Assembly (NCBI GenBank): GCA_021825365.1 | Contig: JAKAHR010000004.1 | Span: 62,001 to 126,000 of the forward strand | Length of the DNA stretch: 64,000 nt | Origin: Nitrospirota bacterium | GTDB taxonomy: Bacteria; Nitrospirota; Thermodesulfovibrionia; Thermodesulfovibrionales; UBA6898 | Reading direction: 5' to 3' | Shown here: piece by piece, positions 22,512 through 30,088 of the stretch | Position numbering within the stretch: the stretch's first letter is position 1 | Layout: each line of letters opens with the position of its first letter | Position numbers and translations under genes: made by a program | The notes under the pieces: model-generated | Databases searched by the model: none | Told to the model about the DNA's origin: nothing | Seen by the model: the letters and a program-made list of their open reading frames with translations, nothing else

Positions 22512-24647
22512 GTGGTAGATGAACTCAGGATCCGTTTTCCCAACCTGCCCGAGCAACTCGCCGGCCTGCCTGAACTGGCGTACAACCTCTGGTGGAGCTG
22601 GAATCCGCAGGCGCGGATGCTCTTTAAAAAGCTGGACCGCGTCGCCTGGAAAGAGAGCGGCCACAACCCGGTGAGGATGCTGAAGGAACTCCCCCAAGGG
22701 GTTCTGGAACATGCCGCCCGGGACGCCGAATACCTGCACCATTATAATGCCGTGATCGCCCGTTACCGCAGGGAGATTGCATCGCGGAGCGGATGGTTCC
22801 AGGAGGACGTGATGGACGCCGGGGAAAAGACGATCGCCTATTTCTCGGCGGAATACGGGCTGCACCACTCCCTGCCCTTCTACGCGGGTGGCCTGGGCTT
22901 CCTCGCAGGAGACCACCTGAAGGAGTGCAGCGACCTCCGGGTCCCGCTCTTTGCGGTAGGGTTCATGTATCCCGAGGGCTACCTCAGGCAAAGGATACGT
23001 TCCGACGGGTGGCAGGAGAATGTGGACGAGGTCCTGGTGCGTGATGCGGCACCGATCCTCAGGGTCCTCGACGGCACGGGCGAGCAACTCCTGGTGAAAG
23101 TCCCCCTCATCGAGCCTGCCGTCCATGTCGCCCTCTGGAAGGTATCCGTCGGCCGCGTCTCCCTGTACCTCCTCGATACGGACATCGACGAAAACGACCC
23201 GTGGAACCGCTCCATATCCGCCCACCTGTACATCGGCGACATCGAGCAGAGACTGAGGCAGGAGATCGTGCTGGGTATAGGCGGCAGCGAGGCGCTCAGC
23301 ATCATGGGAGTGGCGCATTCCGTGCTCCACCTGAACGAGGGACACCCCGCCTTCGCGATCCTCGAGCGCATCAGGATGCGGGTGGCCGAGGGCGCCACCT
23401 TCGAAGAGGCCTCTGCCGCCGTGCGCGCGACAACGGTCTTCACGACGCACACGCCGGTACCCGCCGGCCATGACGTATTCCCCTTCACCCTCATGGACAA
23501 GTACTTCAGCAAATACTATCCTCTCCTCGGCCTCAGCCGTGAGGCATTCCTCCAGCTGGGCGTGCACCCCGCAGAGCCTTCGGCCGGCTTCAACATGACC
23601 GCATTCGCCCTCCGGATGTCCACCCATCACAACGGCGTCAGCATACGCCACGGAGAGGTTGCGCGACGCATGTGGATGTCCCTCTGGCCGGACAGAAAGG
23701 AGGAAGACGTCCCCATCTCCTCCGTCACCAACGGAGTCCATGTCCCCTCGTGGATCGAACCGAAGATGGAACTCCTTTTCAACAGATACCTGGGTCCCGG
23801 ATGGCTCGACGACCATGACAGCCCCGTCATCTGGGAACTGGTGAATGACATCCCTGACGAGGAACTCTGGAAGGCCCATTTCTGGCTGAAGATGAAGTTG
23901 CACAACTTCATCCGCGAGCAGGTGCGCAAGAGGTGGGTGGACGACCGCATCAGCGCGACAAACGTCGTCGCCGGGGGAACGATCCTCGACCCGACGACCC
24001 TCACCATCGGCTTTGCCCGGCGGTTCGCCACGTATAAGAGGGCTGACCTGATCTTCCGGGACCTCGAACGCCTCAGGCCGCTGCTGAGCAACCGCTGGCA
24101 GCCGGTGCAGATCATCTTCGCCGGCAAGGCGCATCCGGCTGACGACGCGGGAAAAAGGATCCTGCAGAAGATCTTCTCCTTCGCCATCGACCCCGGGATG
24201 AGCGGCCGCATCGCCTTTGTGGAAAACTACGACGAACAGCTCGCCCAGTACCTGATCCACGGGGTCGACGTGTGGATGAACAATCCCCTGCCTCCCCTTG
24301 AGGCAAGCGGCACGTCAGGAATGAAGGCGGCGGTCAACGGCATCCCTCACCTGAGCATCGCCGACGGCTGGTGGATCGAAGGATTCACCGGTGACAACGG
24401 CTGGTCCTTCGGCCTGCGGGACGGTCCTCCCGGGGACCGCGATGGGGCAGACGCCGACGAACTCTACGGCATCATCGAAAAGAAGATCGTCCCTCTCTAT
24501 TATGACGTGGATGAAAACGGCATCCCCCGGGGATGGATACGCTTCATGAAAAAGTCGATCATCAACTGCGCACCCCGATTCAGCGCACGCAGGATGGTGA
24601 AGGAATATACCACGAGGTTTTATCAGGCCGCCCTGAAGGCAGTGTAG
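22512..24647 (+). CDS. glgP: Alpha-glucan phosphorylase
   Basis: Phosphorolysis of glycogen or maltodextrins to glucose 1-phosphate with PLP. 711 residues, the shorter TIGR02094 type: N-terminal LAYNLWWSWNPQARMLFKKL (split pattern W-W-S-W), AYFSAEYGLHHSLPFYAGGLG, NEGHPAFAILER, TTHTPVPAGHD, TNGVHVPSWI, GFARRFATYKR, and the PLP region EASGTSGMKAAVNG (the Lys binds PLP). GTG 22512 follows GGAGG by six bases. A 746-codon open frame on the opposite strand is only a shadow of GC-rich codon use. Confidence 0.94.
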   Translation: MVDELRIRFPNLPEQLAGLPELAYNLWWSWNPQARMLFKKLDRVAWKESGHNPVRMLKELPQGVLEHAARDAEYLHHYNAVIARYRREIASRSGWFQEDVMDAGEKTIAYFSAEYGLHHSLPFYAGGLGFLAGDHLKECSDLRVPLFAVGFMYPEGYLRQRIRSDGWQENVDEVLVRDAAPILRVLDGTGEQLLVKVPLIEPAVHVALWKVSVGRVSLYLLDTDIDENDPWNRSISAHLYIGDIEQRLRQEIVLGIGGSEALSIMGVAHSVLHLNEGHPAFAILERIRMRVAEGATFEEASAAVRATTVFTTHTPVPAGHDVFPFTLMDKYFSKYYPLLGLSREAFLQLGVHPAEPSAGFNMTAFALRMSTHHNGVSIRHGEVARRMWMSLWPDRKEEDVPISSVTNGVHVPSWIEPKMELLFNRYLGPGWLDDHDSPVIWELVNDIPDEELWKAHFWLKMKLHNFIREQVRKRWVDDRISATNVVAGGTILDPTTLTIGFARRFATYKRADLIFRDLERLRPLLSNRWQPVQIIFAGKAHPADDAGKRILQKIFSFAIDPGMSGRIAFVENYDEQLAQYLIHGVDVWMNNPLPPLEASGTSGMKAAVNGIPHLSIADGWWIEGFTGDNGWSFGLRDGPPGDRDGADADELYGIIEKKIVPLYYDVDENGIPRGWIRFMKKSIINCAPRFSARRMVKEYTTRFYQAALKAV

Positions 24648-24835
24648 AAGGCGACTGTAAGGACGTTACCGTTGCCTTCCATGCCGCCGGGATGGCAGTT
24701 CCCGCAGCGCCGGTCCCCGATGAGCCTTTCGGTCACGACGCGTTCCTCTGTTTGTCCCCCAGCCTGCCCTGCGGGAGGGGTATGTGACCCGCATTGGGGA
24801 GGCAGGACAGGGGGACATCCTGCCCTGAGCAGGCA

Positions 24836-25297
24836 TTACGTCACGAAAACAGTCGCCCGCTTCAGGTCGTCAAGCCTGCTGAGGAGGTTGTGGTGCTTCT
24901 GTTCATCCGCGATGAGGTACGAAAGGATATACTTCGTCACGAAGAGCTCGCTGTTCTTGAGGGCCTCGTCCGCAAGCTCCAGGGACTTGGCCTCAGCGGT
25001 CAGATGCTTGTTCAGGCCGTTTCCCAGTGCTGCAAGGTCATCGGGGCTCAGAATGAAGGGTTCTTTCGTAACGCTGTCGATAAGCATCTGCTGCATGATC
25101 TTGTGCTTCTGGGAGTCGTGCTTGATCATCTCCATCGTAATCCTGACGAGCTTGTTCCGCGTTTTCTTCATCAGATCGTCGGCATACAGGATGGTCTGGT
25201 CCTCCAGCCTCTGCCACTCCTGCATCAGGGTAAGAAACTCCCGGGAAAGTTCCGCGGGTTTCCTCGTCTTAGCGTTTTTTGCCGTCCTTGCTGACAT
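24836..25297 (-). CDS. Ferritin-like helical protein
   Basis: 153 residues, all helical, without signal peptide. Two D/E-x-x-H motifs (D-S-Q-K-H and D-E-Q-K-H-H) about 67 residues apart, each with preceding acidic residues on a helix (LMQEWQRLEDQ and the SLELADEALKNSE region), suggest a ferritin-like di-iron four-helix bundle. Which metal or substrate is bound is unknown. The start ATG 25297 has an AAGGAGG site five bases upstream. It is the first gene of a short minus-strand pair region with the small protein at 25423-25629 upstream. Confidence 0.75.
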   Translation of the reverse strand: MSARTAKNAKTRKPAELSREFLTLMQEWQRLEDQTILYADDLMKKTRNKLVRITMEMIKHDSQKHKIMQQMLIDSVTKEPFILSPDDLAALGNGLNKHLTAEAKSLELADEALKNSELFVTKYILSYLIADEQKHHNLLSRLDDLKRATVFVT

Positions 25298-25422
25298 GTG
25301 GTCCTCCTTCCCCGAGACCGAATTCATTTACATAACATTTTCGGGGGATTCCGTTTATCTCCATGCTATCAGATACGACCCGGATGTCAAGATGCCGGGG
25401 ACAGCGGAGTGATATCCGGCTT

Positions 25423-25629
25423 CTACCACGATTTGCGGTCGCAGACCTCGCCTTCCGAGCAGATCTCCTCATCGATTATCCTGGCGATCCTGATCGCATC
25501 GGCAACCGACTTCGCGAGATTGCCTCCCTCTTCTCCGGCACCCGACTTGCCGACATACGCGCTGAATATCTGACAGGCGCCGAGAAAGATGGTCTTTTTG
25601 TCATCAGTCAATGAAATCTGTTCAGCCAC
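25423..25629 (-). CDS. Small conserved-looking protein of unknown function
   Basis: 68 residues, start GTG 25629 with GGGAGG seven bases upstream, so translation is well supported. The sequence is helical (KSVADAIRIARIIDEEI) with a Gly-rich stretch (GKSGAGEEGG) and two Cys (one near residue 19, one in EVCDRKSW). I do not recognise the family. It reads in the same direction as the ferritin-like gene 126 bases downstream. Confidence 0.65.
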   Translation of the reverse strand: MAEQISLTDDKKTIFLGACQIFSAYVGKSGAGEEGGNLAKSVADAIRIARIIDEEICSEGEVCDRKSW

Positions 25630-25782
25630 AGTAAACCTCCCTGGTAGACCTCATATCATACGGGCATGCCGGGCATCCACTTCCCTGCCTGCTTCCCGCC
25701 AGTCCCCTTCCTGTTCCTATCTTCCCATGCCGCGGGGAACCCGTCAACAACGAACTGTGCCCCGGATACGCGGCTGGTTTTA

Positions 25783-25811
25783 TTGACTCGCAACAGACCG
25801 GGTGTTACTCT
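25783..25811 (+). promoter_or_regulatory. Promoter of the archease-rtcB operon, leaderless
   Basis: TTGACT (25783-25788), exactly 17 bases, TACTCT (25806-25811). Five bases separate the -10 box from the archease ATG at 25817, and no ribosome site is present. Confidence 0.6.
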
Positions 25812-25816
25812 GTAGT

Positions 25817-26272
25817 ATGCCCACGCCGGATAGATATGAAACGCTCGACATCCCGGGCGATGCGGGCATCCGGGCGTTCGGCTCTACCCTGAAGGAACTC
25901 TTCGTCAACGCTGCAACCGGCACGTACAGCCTGATGACTGATGTCAGGCCGATGGCTGAAAGAGAGACAGCCCTGGTCTCGGTGGAAGGTCATTCCATCG
26001 AAGGGCTCCTCGTCGCGTGGCTTAATGAGTTGGTCTTCCGTTTCGATGCGTACGGATTCGCCGGAAAGAGCATCAGCATCGTCTCATTGAGCCCCGGTGA
26101 CAGGGACGCGGCCGAAGCAGAGGCCTTTTCCCTCTCTGCAACGGTTGCGGGGGAGACGTTCGATCCCCGTCGTCATGAGGGGAGGCTGCTGATCAAGGCG
26201 GCGACGTACCACAACCTGAAGGTGGAAAACCGTGACGGGGTATGGACAGCCGAGATCATCTTTGATATCTGA
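25817..26272 (+). CDS. Archease, activator of the RNA ligase RtcB
   Basis: 151 residues of the archease family (DUF101): [21 protein letters not shown] at the start (the metal-binding D region; split E-x-L-x-I-x-x-D-A-G), [12 protein letters not shown] in the middle and the C-terminal [13 protein letters not shown] with the conserved H-x-L, ending in D-I. Archease speeds guanylylation of RtcB and broadens NTP use; here it lies directly upstream of rtcB (46-base gap). ATG 25817 is preferred over the TTG/GTG codons upstream because the family starts here. Confidence 0.93.
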   Translation: MPTPDRYETLDIPGDAGIRAFGSTLKELFVNAATGTYSLMTDVRPMAERETALVSVEGHSIEGLLVAWLNELVFRFDAYGFAGKSISIVSLSPGDRDAAEAEAFSLSATVAGETFDPRRHEGRLLIKAATYHNLKVENRDGVWTAEIIFDI

Positions 26273-26318
26273 ACAGAGGGACAGGGGCGGGCGCATGCAG
26301 ACTCATGGAGGTGAGGAA

Positions 26319-27764
26319 ATGGGTATCGAACGTCTCAGGAGGATCGACGAAACACGACTAGAAGTTCCCATCGACTACCGCGAGGGGATGCGCGTGCACG
26401 GGATCATCTATGCTGACAGCGTCCTTGAAAAAGGCCTCGAGGTCCAGTGCGTCAACCAGGTGGCGAACGTCGCCACCCTCCCCGGCATTGTCAGGGCATC
26501 ATCCGCCATGCCGGATATCCATATGGGCTACGGCTTTCCGATAGGCGGGGTTGCCGCCTTTGATGTCAGGGATGGCATCATATCACCGGGCGGTGTGGGG
26601 TACGACATCAACTGAGGGGTACGGCTCCTCAGGAGCAGCCTCTCCAGGGGAGAGGCGCTTCCGAGGATCAGGGACCTCGTGGAGGTCCTTTACAGCGACG
26701 TCCCCTCGGGGGTCGGATCGAAGGGCAGGATCAGGCTCGGCTCTGACGACGAACGGAAGCTCCTGCTGAAAGGCGCGCGATGGGCGGTCGAACACGGCAT
26801 GGGCGAGGAATCGGACCTCGAAAAGACGGAGTCAGGAGGCATGATCGACGGCGCCGACCCCTCGCTCATAAGCACCAAGGCGTATGAACGGGGCCGCAGC
26901 CAGCAGGGCACCCTGGGGTCTGGCAACCACTTCCTTGAGATACAATATGTCGACGAGATCTACGACGAGAAGGCGGCGAACAGCCTCGGCCTTTTCCCGG
27001 ACCAGGTCACGGTAATGATCCATACCGGATCACGGGGATTCGGACACCAGGTATGCACGGACTTTCTCGAGGTGATGGAGAGGGCGGTCGGCAAATACGG
27101 CATCTCGCTTCCTGACAGGGAATTGGCCTGTGCTCCTTTCAGCAGCCCCGAGGCCGGGGATTACCTTGCAGCGATGCGGGCGGCCGCAAACTATGCATGG
27201 GCCAACCGCCAGTGCATCACGCACTGGACGCGGGAGGCCTTCATGAAGGTGCTCGGAAGATCGCCTCAGTCACTCGGCATGGGGCTGGTGTATGACGTTG
27301 CCCACAATATCGCAAAAGTGGAGGACCATGTGGTAAACGGGAAGAAGATGAAACTGGTAGTGCACCGGAAGGGAGCCACGCGGGCCTTCCCGCCGGGACA
27401 CCCTGAACTGCCCGCTGCATACCGCCACATAGGCCAGCCGGTCCTCATCCCCGGGGACATGGGCAGGGCATCCTTCGTCCTCCTCGGCACGGAAAAGGCG
27501 ATGGAAGAGACCTTCGGCTCCACCTGCCACGGAGCAGGAAGGGTGATGTCCCGCCATCAGGCGATCAGGAAGGCCAAAGGCAGGGCGATCTGGAGAGAAC
27601 TTGCAGACCGTGGTATCATTGTCCGGTCCGCCGGACGGGAGACCCTGGCAGAGGAGATGAGCGAGGCCTACAAGGATATCTCGGAGGTGGTTGATGTCGT
27701 ACACCGGGCGGGGATATCGAAGAAGGTGGCAAGGCTCAGGCCCCTCGGCGTGGTGAAAGGATAG
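26319..27764 (+). CDS. rtcB: RNA-splicing ligase RtcB, predicted selenoprotein with Sec99 at the active-site Cys position
   Basis: Joins RNA 2',3'-cyclic phosphate and 5'-OH ends with GTP and Mn2+. The frame is continuous over 481 residues except for TGA 26613-26615, codon 99. It interrupts the invariant active-site block [16 protein letters not shown] exactly at the metal-binding Cys (Cys98 in the Pyrococcus enzyme). Everything else is intact: the [10 protein letters not shown] His (204), [10 protein letters not shown] His (235), VAHNIAK His (329), and His404 in STCHGAGR that carries GMP; length equals the family norm. A SECIS-like hairpin follows the UGA. Reading it as Sec fits better than a pseudogene. 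ATG 26319 has a GGAGGTGAGG site. Archease lies upstream and mqnA follows. Confidence 0.9.
26634..26659 (+). other. Bacterial SECIS-like hairpin in rtcB
   Basis: AGC (26634-26636), bulged A, GCCTCTCC (26638-26645), loop AGG, GGAGAGGC (26649-26656), GCT (26657-26659): eleven base pairs with one bulge. The loop begins 31 bases after the UGA and has G at its second position. This fits the published general features of bacterial SECIS elements as I recall them (UGA to loop 16-37 bases, G among the first two loop bases). Confidence 0.72.
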
Positions 27765-27769
27765 TGCTG

Positions 27770-28564
27770 ATGATGAAACTGCGGATAGGGAGGTTCTCGT
27801 ACTCAAACCTCTTCCCCCTGTTTTTCATGCTCGACAGCGAGGCTGACTGCTCTTCGTACGAGTTTATCGAAGGCGTCCCCTCTGAACTCAACAGAAAGAT
27901 CCGTCAGGGCGAGATAGACGTGAGTCCGTCGTCATCCATCGAGTACCTGAGGAACCAGGAGCTCTACGATCTGATCCCGAACCATTCGATCAGCTCCCGG
28001 GGACCGGTGGGCAGCATCTTCCTCTTCAGCAAGAGGCCTATCGAGACGCTCGATGGTCTGACCGTGCTCACCACGTCCCAGTCCGAGACCTCGGTTGTCC
28101 TCCTGCACATCATCCTGACGAAATTCTACAACATCTTCTGCCACCTCATGCCGACCTCTGAGCCGATAGCATCTGCCCTGCGGTCTCACGAGGCGTATCT
28201 GCTCATCGGAGACGACGCCCTGACCGAGGCGCTGAAATGGCCCGGATTGCATATCTACGACCTGGGAGACCTCTGGTACAAGAACACGGGGCTTCCATCT
28301 GTCTTCGCCCTCTGGATCGCCCGCAGGCAGTGCTGCATGGACCGGCCCGGGCTCCTGGAGCGCTTCAGGGAAGACCTCGACCGGGCAAAAGACAGGGCGC
28401 TCAGGGACCTTCCCGCCGTGGCCGCGGTATCGCCTCTCAGACATGTCCTGACTCAGGAAGAGCTGGTCGCGTACTGGAAAGGCATATCCTTCGATTTCGG
28501 ACAGGAGCACAGGCAGGGCCTTGACCTCTTCAGCCGATACGCCCGGCAACTCGGCCTCATGTGA
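27770..28564 (+). CDS. mqnA: Chorismate dehydratase MqnA (futalosine menaquinone pathway)
   Basis: 264 residues of the MqnA/MqnD fold (periplasmic-binding-protein-like, but cytoplasmic). Visible: KLRIGRFSYSNLFPLFFML, VPSELNRKIRQGEIDVSPSSS-type S-S-x-E-Y, LIPNHSISSRGPVGSIFLFS, and YLLIGDDAL. It makes 3-enolpyruvoyl-benzoate from chorismate. The deaminase at 59982 could serve the same pathway. GAAAGGA lies eight bases before ATG 27770. It begins 5 bases after rtcB and is presumably cotranscribed. Confidence 0.9.
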   Translation: MMKLRIGRFSYSNLFPLFFMLDSEADCSSYEFIEGVPSELNRKIRQGEIDVSPSSSIEYLRNQELYDLIPNHSISSRGPVGSIFLFSKRPIETLDGLTVLTTSQSETSVVLLHIILTKFYNIFCHLMPTSEPIASALRSHEAYLLIGDDALTEALKWPGLHIYDLGDLWYKNTGLPSVFALWIARRQCCMDRPGLLERFREDLDRAKDRALRDLPAVAAVSPLRHVLTQEELVAYWKGISFDFGQEHRQGLDLFSRYARQLGLM

Positions 28565-28654
28565 GGCCACAAACCTCTTCCTAAAAAAAGGACCCTTTTT
28601 CTCAAAAGAGAAACAAGTCCCTATCCTTGGCTTTAGTTTACCTGCTTTTTTGTA

Positions 28655-28684
28655 TTGGCATAAATATTGTAAATGGTTTACAAT
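28655..28684 (+). promoter_or_regulatory. Promoter with overlapping palindromic operator
   Basis: TTGGCA (28655-28660), 18-base spacer, TACAAT (28679-28684). A perfect palindrome ATTGTAAATGGTTTACAAT (28666-28684) fills the spacer and covers the -10 box, the classic place for a repressor. A sigma54-like TGGCATA-N4-TTGTA overlaps but lacks the -12 GC. Confidence 0.6.
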
Positions 28685-28719
28685 AGCGTCCATTATTGAA
28701 ACGAAAGGAGGTGATTCGG

Positions 28720-29241
28720 ATGAAGAAGGCGATAGCAATCGTAATTTCCCTTATCTTTGTATTGGCGATCGCGTCAGTGACCTTCGCTGCTGAGGCGAAG
28801 AAGGAGGCAGCTCCTGCTGAAAAGAAGGAGGCTCCCGCCAAGGCCGAGAAGAAGGCAGCCGAGAAGAAGGCAGCCCACAAGCAGGTCACCGGTGAGGTGG
28901 CAGCTGTAGATGCAAAGGCAAACACCCTGACCGTAAAGGGCAAGAAGGGTGATGTCACCGTCTCCGTGGATGACAAGACCAAGGTCATGGCCGGCAAGGA
29001 CAAGAAGTCCCTGGCCGACGTGAAGGCTGGCGACAAGGTCACCGTGAAGTACGTGGAGGCTGACGGCAAGAACACGGCCAAGAACGTGGATATCAAGGCG
29101 GCTCCTGCTAAGAAGGAGGAGAAGAAGAAGGCCGAGAAGGCAGCTCCTGCTAAGAAGGAAGAGCCCAAGAAGGAGGCAGCTCCTGCAGCAGCTCCCGCTG
29201 CAAAGCCTGCAGAGAAGAAGCCCAAGGCAGCTGGTTATTAA
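28720..29241 (+). CDS. Exported Ala/Lys/Glu-rich protein with a central beta domain
   Basis: 173 residues. Signal peptide (MKKAIAIVISLIFVLAIASV, cleavage after FAA). Low-complexity Lys/Ala/Glu/Pro arms flank a central domain of about 70 residues (QVTGEVAAVDAKANTLTVKG, VTVSVDDKTKVMAG, VKAGDKVTVKYVEADG), which resembles the small protein at 6077-6361 and DUF5666-like OB folds. AAAGGAGGTGAT, a full match to the 16S anti-SD, precedes ATG 28720, and the promoter is strong, so it is likely abundant. Role unknown; perhaps envelope stress or metal binding. Confidence 0.85.
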   Translation: MKKAIAIVISLIFVLAIASVTFAAEAKKEAAPAEKKEAPAKAEKKAAEKKAAHKQVTGEVAAVDAKANTLTVKGKKGDVTVSVDDKTKVMAGKDKKSLADVKAGDKVTVKYVEADGKNTAKNVDIKAAPAKKEEKKKAEKAAPAKKEEPKKEAAPAAAPAAKPAEKKPKAAGY

Positions 29242-29269
29242 TTCGGCTGTTGAGTCTTTATTTATATGG

Positions 29270-29320
29270 ATACCTCCTCAGGGAGTGGACATACAAGGCG
29301 CCCTGAGGAGGTATTTCTTT
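29270..29320 (+). terminator. Strong Rho-independent terminator
   Basis: ATACCTCCTCAGGG (29270-29283) pairs exactly with CCCTGAGGAGGTAT (29301-29314), followed by TTCTTTT. Confidence 0.92.
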
Positions 29321-29341
29321 TAGCTAGGCGAAAATGGCATC

Positions 29342-29986
29342 ATGGATAAAGAGATGGAAATAGTCGTATCCTTCCCCCCGAGAGGCCCGTTGATCTCACT
29401 GATGACAGGCATCGTCCTGCTCATGCTCTTTTCCGGATGCACCCGGCAGCCCGTTGAGGCCGTCAACGCAGCCCGTGCCGCCGTCGATTCGGCCGCCGGA
29501 GAGGGGTCTGAGAAATATGCTCCCGCTGACGCCCGGAGGGTCAATACCGAACTCGCAGCAGCCCTGACCGAGGTGAAGATACAGGATGCAAAGCTGTTGA
29601 AGGACTATAAGAAGGCTGTCGAGATGCTCAACCGGGTAAAGGCCGACGCGGAAGCGGTGAAGGCCTCTCTGCCCTCAAAAAAGGAAGAAGCGCGCAAGAA
29701 GGCGGTGGAGTCCGTAGAGACCGCGATCGCGGCGGTGGACGAGACGAAAATCGTGATCGTCAGGACGGCCAGGAAGAGCGTAAAGGATGGCGTTGAAGCG
29801 ATCGCCGCTGATGTCAAGGGCCTGGATGAGGCCCTCGCCGATATCCGGCGGTTCATGAAGCAGGAGGACTATCTGGCAGCTGCTGAAAAGGCCTCCGCAC
29901 TCCAGGAGAAGGCTGCCGGCATCACCCGGACGTTCCGGCAGCATGATGAAAAAAGATCGCTCCAGAAGACAGCCCGCCTGAAGTAG
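29342..29986 (+). CDS. Lipoprotein with coiled-coil region (DUF4398-like)
   Basis: 214 residues. A signal sequence (TGIVLLMLFSGC) ends in a lipobox with Cys33, so it should be lipidated. The mature part is nearly all helical and Ala/Lys/Glu-rich (VEAVNAARAAVDSAAGEGSE, APADARRVNTELAAALTEVK), a pattern of DUF4398-type envelope lipoproteins. Function unknown. The start may be ATG 29342, 29354 or 29402; no clear ribosome site separates them. Confidence 0.75.
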   Translation: MDKEMEIVVSFPPRGPLISLMTGIVLLMLFSGCTRQPVEAVNAARAAVDSAAGEGSEKYAPADARRVNTELAAALTEVKIQDAKLLKDYKKAVEMLNRVKADAEAVKASLPSKKEEARKKAVESVETAIAAVDETKIVIVRTARKSVKDGVEAIAADVKGLDEALADIRRFMKQEDYLAAAEKASALQEKAAGITRTFRQHDEKRSLQKTARLK

Positions 29987-30052
29987 GTCCCCGCGTCGCT
30001 GCGCGACGGGCATCACCCTGGCCCTGAAGCCGCGGGAAAACGGTATTCCGGA

Positions 30053-30083
30053 TTGACCTTCCAATGGATCTTTAAGATACAAT
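30053..30083 (+). promoter_or_regulatory. Promoter of the sensor-kinase/regulator pair, leaderless
   Basis: TTGACC (30053-30058), 19-base spacer, TACAAT (30078-30083), then five bases to ATG 30089. The spacer is long, so the -35 is uncertain. Confidence 0.45.
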
Positions 30084-30088
30084 AGGCT

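Noticed and set aside
22020-24260. 746-codon open frame opposite glgP
   Set aside because: Shadow frame from GC-rich codon use; the composition (many Arg, Gly, His) matches no family, and glgP on the plus strand is complete.
26613-26678. rtcB as a pseudogene split by a nonsense mutation
   Set aside because: The stop is a UGA exactly at the catalytic Cys, every other conserved residue and the total length are intact, a SECIS-like hairpin follows, and a second Sec candidate exists in the window.
28656-28671. Sigma54 promoter TGGCATA-N4-TTGTA before the exported Lys-rich protein
   Set aside because: The essential GC at -12 is GT here, and a better sigma70-like promoter with a palindrome overlaps it.
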